Both the position numbers and the translations under genes were made by a program. Positions 9,868-18,900 of a DNA stretch of 64,000 nucleotides are shown piece after piece. This stretch comes from Chitinophagaceae bacterium. GTDB taxonomy: Bacteria > Bacteroidota > Bacteroidia > Chitinophagales > Chitinophagaceae. The number at the start of each line of letters is the position of its first letter. Position 1 is the stretch's first letter. The DNA lies in NCBI GenBank assembly GCA_014379345.1, contig JACMLY010000079.1, positions 26,353 to 90,352 of the forward strand. Reading direction: 5' to 3'. Below the pieces are notes generated by a model that saw nothing but the letters and a program-made list of their open reading frames with translations, searched no databases and was not told where the DNA came from.

Positions 9868-9891
9868 AAATTGTAAGTACGAAGTTGAAGT
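9868..9891 (+). repeat. Short heptad-repeat tract (GTACGAA-like) abutting a start codon
   Basis: The 64-bp gap between fabG and the first ketosynthase ends with GTACGAA-GTTGAAG-TATGAAC, three imperfect 7-bp units. The ATG of the ketosynthase sits inside the third unit. The unit matches the longer heptad arrays near 34,387, 39,476 and 40,553. Confidence 0.5.
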
Positions 9892-11115
9892 ATGAACAGA
9901 GTCGTGATCACAGGTTTAGGTATTTATTCATGCATCGGTACCAGCCTCGATGAAGTAAGACAATCACTGTATGAAGGAAAATCCGGTGTAGTGGTTGATC
10001 AGGAACGTAAGCAGTTCGGTTATCGAAGCGGTCTTACCGGATTTGTACAAAAGCCTGTTTTGAAGGGTATTCTTGATCGAAGGGCCAGGATAATGCTTCC
10101 TGAACAGGGCGAATATGCATATATGGCAACATCCGAAGCACTGAAAAATGCCGGAATAGATCAGGATTACCTCGACAAACACGAAGTAGGCGTGCTATAT
10201 GGGAATGATAGTTCGGCACAACCTGTTATTGAGGCCATTGATATCATCAGGGAGAAAAAAGATACCATGCTCGTAGGTTCCGGTTCTGTTTTTCAAACGA
10301 TGAATTCAACGGTTACGATGAATCTTGCCACGATCTTCAAATTGAAGGGTATTAACCTGACCATCAGTGCTGCCTGTGCAAGTGGTTCACATGCTATCGG
10401 CATGGGATATCATTTTATTAAAAGCGGTTTGCAGGATTGTATCATATGCGGAGGTGCACAGGAAATTAACAGGTACTCTATGGGAAACTTCGATGCTCTT
10501 TCGGCATTCTCTATCCGTGAAGAAGATGCTACAAAAGCATCAAGGCCATTCGACCGCGACAGGGACGGCCTGATCCCAAGCGGCGGCGCGGCTACCGTTA
10601 TATTAGAAAGTTTAGAATCGGCACAGAAAAGAGGAGCAACTATTTTAGGAGAATTAATCGGATATGGATTTTCTTCAAATGGCGGACATATCTCAAATCC
10701 AACCGTAGATGGTCCCGTTCGTGCACTGTCTATGGCGCTTAAAGATGCGGGTGTGCAGGCTGGCGAGGTGGAATATATTAATGCTCATGCTACTTCAACG
10801 CCGGCTGGCGATGCCAGTGAGGCCAAAGCGATCCATCATGTTTTTGGCGCGTCTGATCCTTATGTGAGCTCTACCAAATCTATGACAGGCCACGAATGCT
10901 GGATGGCTGGAGCCAGTGAAATCGTTTACTCTATGTTGATGATGGAAAATGGCTTTATTGCACCCAATATTAATTTCGAAAACCCAGACGAAGATTCGGC
11001 CAGGCTCAATATTGTAACTAAAACCCTTTTAAAGGATTTTGATATCTTCTTATCAAACTCTTTCGGATTTGGAGGAACCAATTCATCGCTTATTGTTAAG
11101 AAAAGTAATCATTAA
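9892..11115 (+). CDS. Beta-ketoacyl-ACP synthase, FabF-like, catalytically intact
   Basis: The 407-residue condensing enzyme keeps the whole Cys-His-His set: C162 in SAACASGSH, a His in NAHATSTPAGD and a His in SMTGHECWMAGA. The C-terminal NSFGFGGTNSSL is standard. It joins an acyl group on its Cys to malonyl-ACP. Three intact ketosynthases occur in the block. In the E. coli aryl-polyene pathway one (ApeO) pairs with a chain-length factor and another (ApeR) acts separately. This copy has its own ACP 25 bp downstream and no adjacent degenerate partner, so initiation or an accessory role is possible. Confidence 0.9.
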   Translation: MNRVVITGLGIYSCIGTSLDEVRQSLYEGKSGVVVDQERKQFGYRSGLTGFVQKPVLKGILDRRARIMLPEQGEYAYMATSEALKNAGIDQDYLDKHEVGVLYGNDSSAQPVIEAIDIIREKKDTMLVGSGSVFQTMNSTVTMNLATIFKLKGINLTISAACASGSHAIGMGYHFIKSGLQDCIICGGAQEINRYSMGNFDALSAFSIREEDATKASRPFDRDRDGLIPSGGAATVILESLESAQKRGATILGELIGYGFSSNGGHISNPTVDGPVRALSMALKDAGVQAGEVEYINAHATSTPAGDASEAKAIHHVFGASDPYVSSTKSMTGHECWMAGASEIVYSMLMMENGFIAPNINFENPDEDSARLNIVTKTLLKDFDIFLSNSFGFGGTNSSLIVKKSNH

Positions 11116-11140
11116 TAAACCCTGATAAAAAAACCCCATT

Positions 11141-11398
11141 ATGAATAACGAAAACATTATCCAGAAAATAAATGGATTTTTGGTTGAAGAGTTTGAAGTG
11201 CAACCCGAAAAAATAATCCCCGGGGCTAACTTAAAAGAAGTTCTTGAATTAGATAGCCTCGATTATATTGATCTGGTTGTTGTGATTGAAAACAACTTTG
11301 GGTTTAAAGTAAAGCCTGAAGACTTTACGGGAATTGTAACATTCGAAGATTTTTATGAATATGTTACAAACCGTGTAAATGATAAAGTACTTGTATAA
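11141..11398 (+). CDS. Acyl carrier protein 1
   Basis: The 85-residue acidic helical protein has the phosphopantetheine site ELDSLDYIDL with Ser39. The stop codon shares its last base with the ATG of the next gene (TAATG), implying coupled translation. It differs clearly from the second carrier protein at 17,431, so the two probably serve different steps, for instance aryl starter and polyene chain, although which does which is not visible. Confidence 0.92.
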   Translation: MNNENIIQKINGFLVEEFEVQPEKIIPGANLKEVLELDSLDYIDLVVVIENNFGFKVKPEDFTGIVTFEDFYEYVTNRVNDKVLV

Positions 11399-12282
11399 TG
11401 CCGGCATGGCAGGGTAAAAGCAGAGGAACTACTTTAGGGTATCGTATTTTTGTAAGCATCCTTAAAAACTTTGGTGTTGCTTCGGCTTACTGGTTACTCA
11501 GATTTGTTGCGTTGTACTTTTGGTTGTTTTCTTATAAATCCTCCAGGCCTCTTTTTCACTATTTCCACCAAAAACTGGGATATGGAAGAATGAAATCCCT
11601 GGCGATGTTGTATACAAATTACTATCGCTTCGGGCAAACTCTTATCGACAAAGTGGTGGTAATGGCCGGAATAAGGAACAAATTCACATATCATTTTGAC
11701 GGAGAAGATAATTTGCACAAAATGGCAGCCCTCAAAAAAGGCGGGCTGCTATTGAGTGCGCATTTAGGGAACTGGGAAATTGCCGGCCATTTGTTTACAA
11801 GGCTGGGCACGCGTATTAATATAGTGATGTTTGATGGGGAGGATCGTCAAATAAAAAATTATCTTGAGCAGGTTACAGGCAAGCCAAACATGAATATCAT
11901 TGTGATCAAAGACGATATTTCTCATATCTATGCAATCAATGACGCCTTTAAGAACAATGAGTTGGTATGCATGCATGCAGACAGGTTTGTGGAAGGAAAT
12001 AAATCAATAAGCGGTAATTTCATGGGAGAGGATGCCCGGTTTCCGATCGGCCCTTTTGTACTGGCCGCTACATTTAAAGTACCAGTTTCGTATGTGTTCG
12101 CATTTAAAGAAACCAACAGGCATTATCATTTATATGCCAGTGAAGTTAAAGAGTATAGAAAAGGTTCAAAGGACACGGTCACCAGAGAAATACTGGCTGA
12201 TTTTATCGGGCAGATGGAAAATAAAGTGAAACAATACCCCGAACAATGGTTTAATTATTATAATTTCTGGCAGCAATCATGA
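11398..12282 (+). CDS. LpxL/HtrB-like lysophospholipid acyltransferase
   Basis: The 294-residue product belongs to the lipid A biosynthesis acyltransferase family. A hydrophobic N-terminal segment is followed by the HxxxxE motif in HLGNWEIAGH and the conserved RFPIGPFVLA stretch. Family members move an acyl group from ACP to a membrane acceptor. Overlap with the carrier protein gene (1 bp) and the dehydratase gene (4 bp) argues for a pathway-specific role, such as transferring the finished ACP-bound chain, rather than lipid A synthesis. That role is inferred. Confidence 0.85.
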   Translation: MPAWQGKSRGTTLGYRIFVSILKNFGVASAYWLLRFVALYFWLFSYKSSRPLFHYFHQKLGYGRMKSLAMLYTNYYRFGQTLIDKVVVMAGIRNKFTYHFDGEDNLHKMAALKKGGLLLSAHLGNWEIAGHLFTRLGTRINIVMFDGEDRQIKNYLEQVTGKPNMNIIVIKDDISHIYAINDAFKNNELVCMHADRFVEGNKSISGNFMGEDARFPIGPFVLAATFKVPVSYVFAFKETNRHYHLYASEVKEYRKGSKDTVTREILADFIGQMENKVKQYPEQWFNYYNFWQQS

Positions 12283-12716
12283 TAGTTTCCAAAGAACATA
12301 TACAGCCGCTCATTCCGCAACGGAAACCTTTTGTAATGATCGATGCATTATTGCATTCTGATGAAAGGAAAACAAGAACAACATTCCAGGTACGACAGGA
12401 AAATATTTTTGTTGTGGATGGGGTTTTCCGGGAGGCGGGATTACTTGAAAATATCGCACAAACCGCTGCAGCCAGGGTAGGGTATATAGTTCAAAAAGAA
12501 AAGATGGCGGCTCCAATGGGATATATAGGCGCGGTGAAGAACTTTGAAGTGTTCGATCTGCCAAAAGTAAACGAAGAACTGGAGACGGAAATCACCATCA
12601 CCAACCAGATTTTTGACATAACCGTCATTACCGGAATGATCACTTGTAATGATAAACTGATTGCCCGCTGCGAAATGAAAATTTTCATAACAAACCAAAA
12701 AAAAAATCAATTATAA
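12279..12716 (+). CDS. Hotdog 3-hydroxyacyl-ACP dehydratase partner retaining Glu but lacking His (ApeP-like)
   Basis: The 145-residue protein starts in a 4-bp ATGA overlap and has the FabZ/FabA-type hotdog layout: IPQRKPFVMID at the N-terminus and GLLENIAQTAAA on the central helix. Aligned by eye with FabZ, the catalytic Glu of the helix (LxxE-AQ) is kept. The catalytic His of the GHFP motif is replaced: the region reads DGVFREAG. The other dehydratase of the cluster (21,949) shows the opposite pattern. Because FabZ active sites combine His of one subunit with Glu of its partner, the two likely form one working heterodimer. Confidence 0.8.
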   Translation: MIVSKEHIQPLIPQRKPFVMIDALLHSDERKTRTTFQVRQENIFVVDGVFREAGLLENIAQTAAARVGYIVQKEKMAAPMGYIGAVKNFEVFDLPKVNEELETEITITNQIFDITVITGMITCNDKLIARCEMKIFITNQKKNQL

Positions 12717-12743
12717 AAACAGGCGGTTGCTTTCATTTAACTG

Positions 12744-12815
12744 ATGGCCGAATACGATGTAATTAAAGAAATAGAAAAATCAAAATATAAAGAGTGGAAG
12801 AAAAGGGTCTTATAA
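12744..12815 (+). CDS. Possible 23-residue microprotein
   Basis: An ATG-to-TAA frame of 23 residues, rich in Lys and Glu (EIEKSK, KEWKKR), sits in the gap between the dehydratase and thioesterase genes, in the operon direction. It ends 15 bp before a GTG and 33 bp before an ATG start of the next gene. Its amphipathic composition is compatible with a small helix, but a frame this short can arise by chance. No family is recognised. Confidence 0.25.
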   Translation: MAEYDVIKEIEKSKYKEWKKRVL

Positions 12816-12848
12816 CCGGAAACAAAACCGGTGGAAAAAAATCAAGGC

Positions 12849-13274
12849 ATGAGTAAGGTTTTGGTTGGAAGAACTGAAATAGCCGTGCGCTTTAACGAAG
12901 CTGATCCCCTGGGCATAGTTTGGCATGGCCATTACATCCGGTATTTTGAAGATGGCCGGGAGGCATTTGGGAACTCACATGGACTGAGTTATCTCGATTT
13001 CTATAAACAGGGATTTGTGGTTCCGGTAGTAAAAGTTGAATGCGATTATAAGCGCAGCCTTCGGTATGGAGATAAAGTCATCATCGAGAGCCTTTTTATG
13101 GCATGCGATGCTGCCAAAATAATGTTTGAGTATACCCTATTCAATGCCAAAACGAATGAACTTGTGGCAAAAGGTTCATCCATGCAGGTGTTTCTTGACA
13201 AAGAAACATCTACACTGCAATTAACCAATCCGCCATTTTTTGAGGAGTGGAAGAAAAAGCATGACCTGATTTAA
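12849..13274 (+). CDS. YbgC/4-hydroxybenzoyl-CoA-type thioesterase
   Basis: The track starts at a GTG (12831); the ATG at 12849 is equally possible and gives 141 residues, normal for the family. The motif FNEADPLGIVWHGHYIRYFE contains the catalytic Asp and surrounding loop of hotdog acyl-CoA/ACP thioesterases. It hydrolyses acyl or aryl thioesters. Aryl-polyene loci carry a similar thioesterase (ApeK), perhaps for releasing product or clearing stalled carrier proteins. The next gene begins 7 bp downstream. Confidence 0.85.
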   Translation: MSKVLVGRTEIAVRFNEADPLGIVWHGHYIRYFEDGREAFGNSHGLSYLDFYKQGFVVPVVKVECDYKRSLRYGDKVIIESLFMACDAAKIMFEYTLFNAKTNELVAKGSSMQVFLDKETSTLQLTNPPFFEEWKKKHDLI

Positions 13275-13281
13275 TACGATA

Positions 13282-14439
13282 ATGATGAGAGAGGTTTTTA
13301 TTGTGTCGGACAATATTATTTCACCGCTCGGTTCTGCAACGGAGGATAATTTCTATCAGCTTACCAAAAACAGAACCGCGATTGCGCATCATACACGCCC
13401 TGAATTTTCTGACCAGCCGTTTTATGCATCTTTATTGAACCAGGAACAGAATGAAAAGCTAAACGATCATATCCAGTCAACCATTGACTATACAAAATTC
13501 GAAAAGCTGCTCATTGCATCTATATCACAAGCGATAGAAAATACTGAAGTTGATCCCGGCTCGCCTGATACATGTATGATCCTGTCAACCACTAAAGGAA
13601 ACATCGGGTTGCTAGAAACAGAAAAAAATTCACCCGAACTTCAACAACGCATAGCGTTACATACTTCCGCTAAGCTGGTAGTCGAACACTTTAACAACCC
13701 CAACCGACCGGTCACTGTAAGCAATGCATGTATCTCCGGATTAACAGCGCTGCTTACTGCCAAAAGACTGATCCAATCCGGACGGTTTAAGCATGCTATC
13801 GTAACGGGTGCTGATATAATTTCAAAATTCATTTTATCGGGCTTTCAATCTTTTCAGGCAGTAAGTGACAAACCCTGTAAGCCTTTCGATGCAAACAGAA
13901 ATGGAGTTACACTTGGAGAGGCGGCCGGCACTGTAATATTATCTTGCGAAAACGGCCGAAATGAAAAGCGAATACAATTTGTATCCGGCGCGGTAAGCAA
14001 CGATGCCAATCATATTTCCGGTCCCAGCCGCACCGGAAAAGAATTATGTATTGCAATCAATAAATCATTGAGGGAGGCAAACTGCAAGGCAGATGATATC
14101 GGCTTTATATCGGCACATGGCACTGCAACAATATATAATGATGAAATGGAAGCCAAAGCCTTTGCCCTGGCAAATCTGGAATCAATTCCGGTAAACAGTT
14201 TGAAAGGATATTATGGACATACCTTAGGCGCTGCCGGACTCGTAGAGTCTATCGTATCTATCCATTCACTGCAACAAAATATCGTACTGCCCACTGCAGG
14301 ATTTGAAAGATCGGGTGTTACTGCAAATATCAATATCTGTGATAAGATCCAATCTATCAGGGCTGGAGTGCTTCTGAAAACTGCATCAGGTTTCGGAGGC
14401 TGTAATGCCGCGCTGGTATTTAAAAAATCGTACTCATAA
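13282..14439 (+). CDS. Beta-ketoacyl-ACP synthase, catalytically intact, divergent
   Basis: At 385 residues this is a shorter, more divergent KAS-fold protein. The nucleophile Cys lies in VSNACISGLTAL, the first His in ISAHGTATIYND and the second in YYGHTLGAAG, so catalysis should be possible. The N-terminal REVFIVSDNIISPLGS resembles the usual first strand. It is flanked by a thioesterase and a methyltransferase. The role of this copy relative to the other two intact ketosynthases is not readable from sequence; it may be the accessory enzyme corresponding to ApeR. Confidence 0.85.
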   Translation: MMREVFIVSDNIISPLGSATEDNFYQLTKNRTAIAHHTRPEFSDQPFYASLLNQEQNEKLNDHIQSTIDYTKFEKLLIASISQAIENTEVDPGSPDTCMILSTTKGNIGLLETEKNSPELQQRIALHTSAKLVVEHFNNPNRPVTVSNACISGLTALLTAKRLIQSGRFKHAIVTGADIISKFILSGFQSFQAVSDKPCKPFDANRNGVTLGEAAGTVILSCENGRNEKRIQFVSGAVSNDANHISGPSRTGKELCIAINKSLREANCKADDIGFISAHGTATIYNDEMEAKAFALANLESIPVNSLKGYYGHTLGAAGLVESIVSIHSLQQNIVLPTAGFERSGVTANINICDKIQSIRAGVLLKTASGFGGCNAALVFKKSYS

Positions 14440-14461
14440 TTATTTCAAATCATTTTTAAAC

Positions 14462-15547
14462 ATGATCTTAACCAAAGCACACCAAAAATCGGCCTTAGCT
14501 GCCAAAGAAGCGGCGCAATGGATAGCTTTCGCACCCGTCGTTTTTCAATCGGCAAGAGTGCTCAGGGAATCAGGTATTTTGCTTGAACTTGAAAATGCGG
14601 GCAAGGAAGGATTAACACTCGAAGAAGTTGCAGAGAAAGTCAACCTGTCTGTTTATGGTGTACGTGTATTATTGGAATCAGGGCTCGGTATCGGGTTAGT
14701 AGACAGTCACGAGGATAAATTTGTCATTACAAAGACAGGCTATTTTATAGTACATGATGAGTTGACAAATATCCATATGAATTTTGTTCATGATGTTTGT
14801 TATCAAGGGTTGTTTTCGCTCGACAAAAGTATTGCAAATGGAAAACCGGAGGGTCTGAAGGTATTCGGAGAATGGCCAACTATTTATGAGGGTCTTTCGA
14901 AATTACCAAAACATGTACAGAAAAGTTGGTTTGGATTTGATCATTATCATTCAGATCATGCTTTTCCTGATGCATTGCCGCAGGTGTTTAAATACAATCC
15001 GCGTAACATCTTGGATATTGGGGGCAATACAGGAAAATGGGCTATTGCGTGCACAAAATACAATCCCGAAGTACAGGTCACTATTATGGATCTTCCGGGG
15101 CAATTAAATATGGCCAAGTCGAGAATAGAAGAATTAAAGCTAACGAGCCAGGTGTCCTTTTATCCTACTAATATCCTTGATGAAACTTTGCCTTTTCCAA
15201 AAGGGTATGATATCATCTGGATGAGCCAGTTCCTTGATTGTTTTTCCGATGAAGAAATCGTTTCTATTCTAAAAAGATGTTATGAGGCATTGGATGAAAC
15301 CGGATCGGTATTGATACTTGAACCATTTTGGGACCGACAAAAATTTGAAGTGGCTTCCTTCTGCCTTCAACAAACATCATTGTATTTTACAGCGCTGGCT
15401 AACGGGAATAGCCAGATGTACAATTCGGAGACTTTTATAAGATGCATTGAGCAGGCGGGATTTGACATAGAAGAGCAAACGGATAGTATCGGATTCAGCC
15501 ATACCCTGCTGAAATGCGTGAAAGGGGATAAAAAAAATAAATCATAA
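14462..15547 (+). CDS. SAM-dependent O-methyltransferase-type enzyme
   Basis: The ORF extends to 14405, inside the previous gene, but the ATG at 14462 gives a sensible 361-residue protein. A winged-helix-like N-terminal region (LTLEEVAEKVNLSVYGVRVLLES) precedes a class I methyltransferase fold with LDIGGNTGKWA and IMDLPGQL. This two-part layout is that of plant- and polyketide-type O-methyltransferases. Flexirubins can be methylated on the phenyl ring, so the aryl end of the pigment is a reasonable target (inference). The halogenase gene follows after 7 bp. Confidence 0.8.
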   Translation: MILTKAHQKSALAAKEAAQWIAFAPVVFQSARVLRESGILLELENAGKEGLTLEEVAEKVNLSVYGVRVLLESGLGIGLVDSHEDKFVITKTGYFIVHDELTNIHMNFVHDVCYQGLFSLDKSIANGKPEGLKVFGEWPTIYEGLSKLPKHVQKSWFGFDHYHSDHAFPDALPQVFKYNPRNILDIGGNTGKWAIACTKYNPEVQVTIMDLPGQLNMAKSRIEELKLTSQVSFYPTNILDETLPFPKGYDIIWMSQFLDCFSDEEIVSILKRCYEALDETGSVLILEPFWDRQKFEVASFCLQQTSLYFTALANGNSQMYNSETFIRCIEQAGFDIEEQTDSIGFSHTLLKCVKGDKKNKS

Positions 15548-15554
15548 ATATCGT

Positions 15555-16817
15555 ATGCAAAATACAAAAGTTGATGTGCTGGTAATCGGGGCAGGTCCTG
15601 CAGGAACCGTTGCAGCGTCGATTGTAAAAAAGGCAGGCTTTAGCGTTCAGATCGTTGAAAAGATGAAATTTCCACGATTCGTGATCGGTGAAAGTTTGCT
15701 GCCCAGGTGCATGGAAGCCTTAGAGGAAGCAGGCTTCTTGGAAGCCATCGGAGCCAAAAATTTTCAGCAGAAATTCGGGGCGAAATTTGTGAAGAACGGA
15801 GTGATATGTGACTACTCATTTGCAGATCAATTTACCGAAGGCTGGAGCTGGACCTGGCAGGTACCACGTGCAGACTTTGACAAAACATTGGCCGATACAG
15901 TTGAAAAAATGGGGGTGCCCATTCATTATGAAACCACTGTTACGGGTATTCGTTTTAATGACACAGATTCAGTAACAACTGTACAGGATATTGAGGGCAA
16001 TCCATCAGAAATAGAAGCAAGGTTTATTATTGACGGAAGCGGCTATGGCAGAGTTATTCCAAGACTGTTTAATATGGAAAGGCCGTCGAACCTGGTGCCT
16101 CGTAAAGCAATGTTTGCACATACCGTGGATGCTAACAGGTCCATGGCAGATGAACCGAACCGGATCACCATCGTTGTACATAAACCTGGGGTCTGGATCT
16201 GGATAATACCTTTTTCAACCGGGGTAACCTCTTTGGGTTTTGTAGGCAATCCTGAATTCTTTAATGATTTGCGGGGTAGCGACGAAGAGAAATTCAGGAA
16301 CCTGATCGAATCACAGCCATACCTGGCCGAGCGTTTCGGAAATGTGCAACTCGTGTTCCAACCGAGAATTTTAGAATCATGGTCTGCCACTACCGATAAA
16401 TTTTATGGTAACGGTTTTGTTTTAACAGGGAATGTAACCGAATTCCTCGATCCCATTTTTTCGTCGGGCGTAACGCTTGCTACCGTTTCAAGCCAGAAAG
16501 CCGCTCATTTGGTCATTCGTACATTGAATGGGGAAAAAATAGACTGGGAAAAAGAATATATGGAGCCGGTTATGCAGGGCGTTAACACTTTCCGTTCGTA
16601 TGTTATGAATTGGTATGATGGAACACTGGATAAAATATTCTTTGCCAAAAAGCCAGACCTTGAAATAAAGAATATGATCTGCTCCGTACTGGCCGGGTAT
16701 GTATGGGATATGAACAATCCGTATGTAAGTGATCACGCAAATTCATTAAAAAGATTGGCGAGGTTAGTGGATGTAGAGGAAAAACTAAATGAACGGAAGG
16801 TAGAAAATCATTCATAA
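15555..16817 (+). CDS. FAD-dependent halogenase-family flavoenzyme
   Basis: The 420-residue protein has the FAD motif GAGPAGTVAAS, FPRFVIGESLLP, and the segment VWIWIIPFSTG, close to the WxWxIP signature used to recognise flavin-dependent halogenases. ILTG-type FAD contacts occur in GFVLTGNVTEFLDPIFSSG. Chlorinated flexirubins are known, so halogenation of the phenyl ring is the favoured role. Related members without halogenase activity exist (geranylgeranyl-reductase-like oxidoreductases), so the reaction is inferred from motif plus context. Confidence 0.8.
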   Translation: MQNTKVDVLVIGAGPAGTVAASIVKKAGFSVQIVEKMKFPRFVIGESLLPRCMEALEEAGFLEAIGAKNFQQKFGAKFVKNGVICDYSFADQFTEGWSWTWQVPRADFDKTLADTVEKMGVPIHYETTVTGIRFNDTDSVTTVQDIEGNPSEIEARFIIDGSGYGRVIPRLFNMERPSNLVPRKAMFAHTVDANRSMADEPNRITIVVHKPGVWIWIIPFSTGVTSLGFVGNPEFFNDLRGSDEEKFRNLIESQPYLAERFGNVQLVFQPRILESWSATTDKFYGNGFVLTGNVTEFLDPIFSSGVTLATVSSQKAAHLVIRTLNGEKIDWEKEYMEPVMQGVNTFRSYVMNWYDGTLDKIFFAKKPDLEIKNMICSVLAGYVWDMNNPYVSDHANSLKRLARLVDVEEKLNERKVENHS

Positions 16818-17438
16818 TTGTCGGATCAACTATATATCAGTTCAAGTTGTAAAATTGATGATAGCCACGTATTTAAAGATGGAGATCTGTTGCTCGGAAA
16901 AAAAATTGCGGTTGCAGAGTGGCTTTTGATGATATATAAACATTTCCGATTCGATTACCCAAAGTTTTATAAAATGGATAATCTGAGTAAACTGGGATGG
17001 CTGGCAACAGAATTTTTACTACAGGATGTTTCTCTGAAATCCTATGAACCCGAGGATATTGGCATTGTCTTTTATAACAGGAGCAGCAGTCTGGACACTG
17101 ATATTAAATATTTTGATACGGTTAAAGCGATAGCAAGCCCTGCATTGTTTGTTTATACCCTGCCCAATATTGTAATGGGTGAGATCAGTATAAGGCATCA
17201 TTTAAAAGGCGAGAACATTTTGTTTGTTTCAGACCGGTTTGAATCAGGCCTAATGCGGCAGTACGTACAAGACCTTTTTACAAGCGGCTCAGTGCGATGC
17301 TGTATCTGTGGTTGGATAGAATTTTTTGAAAATACTGTTGAAACGGCTTTGTACCTGGTAGAGACAAAAAACAATGGAATGTTTCTCCCATTCACCGAAG
17401 AAAATATTAATAAACTATATCAGTTAACAAATGGATAA
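16818..17438 (+). CDS. Half-length ketosynthase-like protein without catalytic Cys
   Basis: A TTG start immediately after the previous stop gives 206 residues; the next in-frame Met is over 30 residues in. The middle region aligns by eye with the N-terminal half of KAS enzymes: IRHHLKGENILFVSDRFESG corresponds to the strand and turn carrying the nucleophile, with SDRFESG in place of SNACISG, so Cys is replaced by Phe. The C-terminal half with both catalytic His residues is absent. It cannot catalyse condensation and may be a structural or docking partner for the adjacent carrier protein, which it overlaps by 8 bp. This family assignment is my inference. Confidence 0.6.
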   Translation: MSDQLYISSSCKIDDSHVFKDGDLLLGKKIAVAEWLLMIYKHFRFDYPKFYKMDNLSKLGWLATEFLLQDVSLKSYEPEDIGIVFYNRSSSLDTDIKYFDTVKAIASPALFVYTLPNIVMGEISIRHHLKGENILFVSDRFESGLMRQYVQDLFTSGSVRCCICGWIEFFENTVETALYLVETKNNGMFLPFTEENINKLYQLTNG

Positions 17439-17688
17439 ATTAATGGCAGATCTGAAAAAGCAGATCATTTCACAATTGAACCTACAACATATAACGCCGG
17501 AACAGATAGGAAATGATCAGCCATTGTTCGTGGAAGGATTGGGTTTGGATTCCATTGACGCACTTGAACTGATCGTACTTCTTCAGCAACAATACAATAT
17601 CAAGATCAACAATGCAGAAGAAGGCCCGAAAGTATTTAGCAGTGTTCGTTCAATGGCTGAATATATAACCGCCAACCAGCCGGCATAA
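17431..17688 (+). CDS. Acyl carrier protein 2
   Basis: The 85-residue protein has the attachment motif GLGLDSIDALEL with Ser41 and a typical helix II-III pattern (LLQQQYNIKI). The ATG at 17431 overlaps the upstream gene by 8 bp; a second ATG at 17443 is also possible. It lies between the half-length ketosynthase-like gene and an intact ketosynthase/degenerate partner pair, so it is the likeliest carrier of the growing polyene chain. Confidence 0.92.
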   Translation: MDKLMADLKKQIISQLNLQHITPEQIGNDQPLFVEGLGLDSIDALELIVLLQQQYNIKINNAEEGPKVFSSVRSMAEYITANQPA

Positions 17689-17696
17689 TGTGAGCA

Positions 17697-18899
17697 ATGA
17701 GTGAAAACGTATACATCGCGGGAATAGGTGTGATATCTGCTATAGGAAGCAATATTGCCGAGACTTTACAGGCATTGGAAAACCACCGCGCCGGCATGGG
17801 CGCTATTACAACACTTGATACTATTCATCGCGAACGGCTTCCTGTTGCCGAGGTGAAATTCAATAATGAAATCCTGGCAAAACTTACGGGGTTACCGGCC
17901 ACGGTAAGCCGTACTGCCTTATTAAGCATGATGGCTGCCCAAGAGGCCTGGGAGGATGCAGGGGTTAATGAGCTTACAGGATTGCGCACCGGCTTTATTT
18001 CAGCCAATACAGTCGGCGGCATGGATAAAACGGAGGATTTTTTTTCTGGGTTCTTAGAAAATCCGCAAAATGGAGGAAGATTAAGGGATGTTGTACATCA
18101 TGAATGCGGAAGTGTAACCGAACTGGTTGCGGATCGGTTAGGCATTAAGCATTTGGTAACTACGGTGAGCACAGCCTGCTCTTCGTCCGCAAACAGTATA
18201 TTCTTTGGAGCACGATTAATAAAACACAATAAGCTTGATGTAGTGATTGCAGGTGGCGCCGATGCCATCACGAAATTTACCATCAATGGTTTTAATACAT
18301 TGCAGATACTGGATGAACAACCTTGTACGCCTTTTGATGAACACCGTAAGGGATTGAATTTAGGGGAGGGTGCCGGGTATATTGTACTTGTGTCTGAGAA
18401 ACTGGCTAAAAAATTACCGAAAGATTGTTATTGCAGACTGAGTGGATACAGCAATGCAAATGATGCACATCATCAAACAGCTTCATCGCCCGATGGTAAA
18501 GGATCATATTTGGCAATGAAGAATGCATTGAAGCAAACCGGGCTGCAGCCTTCTGATATAGATTATATTAATCTACATGGAACCGGCACTGCAAATAATG
18601 ATATTTCCGAAGGCATCGCCATACAGAGACTTTTCGATCCCCACTATCCAAAAATGAGCTCCACCAAATCGTTCACAGGTCATACACTTGGAGCAAGCGG
18701 GGGAATCGAGGCGGTGTTTGCTGCCCTTGCTATTAAGCATGGAATTATTTATCCTAATCTGCGGTTAACCACGAAAATGGAGGCTTTGCCATTTACTCCG
18801 GAAAAATTTTTTTTAAAGAACCAACAAGTGCGACATGTTTTGAGTAACTCATTTGGTTTTGGAGGCAATTGCTCATCTTTAATTTTTTCAACCGCCTAA
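17697..18899 (+). CDS. Beta-ketoacyl-ACP synthase (KS of a KS/CLF-like pair, ApeO-like)
   Basis: The 400-residue enzyme keeps Cys (VSTACSSSANS), His (INLHGTGTANND) and His (SFTGHTLGASG), plus the C-terminal NSFGFGGNCSSL. It is followed after one base by a degenerate homologue. That arrangement of an active subunit next to an inactive one is characteristic of type II polyketide KS/chain-length-factor pairs and matches ApeO/ApeC of aryl-polyene synthesis. It is the best candidate for the main polyene-extending condensing enzyme. Confidence 0.9.
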   Translation: MSENVYIAGIGVISAIGSNIAETLQALENHRAGMGAITTLDTIHRERLPVAEVKFNNEILAKLTGLPATVSRTALLSMMAAQEAWEDAGVNELTGLRTGFISANTVGGMDKTEDFFSGFLENPQNGGRLRDVVHHECGSVTELVADRLGIKHLVTTVSTACSSSANSIFFGARLIKHNKLDVVIAGGADAITKFTINGFNTLQILDEQPCTPFDEHRKGLNLGEGAGYIVLVSEKLAKKLPKDCYCRLSGYSNANDAHHQTASSPDGKGSYLAMKNALKQTGLQPSDIDYINLHGTGTANNDISEGIAIQRLFDPHYPKMSSTKSFTGHTLGASGGIEAVFAALAIKHGIIYPNLRLTTKMEALPFTPEKFFLKNQQVRHVLSNSFGFGGNCSSLIFSTA

Positions 18900-18900
18900 G

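Noticed and set aside
11398-12282. Lipid A lauroyl acyltransferase lpxL for normal LPS synthesis
   Set aside because: Motifs are those of the family, but overlap with ACP and dehydratase genes inside the pigment operon makes a pathway-specific acyltransferase more likely; the gene symbol was therefore not given.
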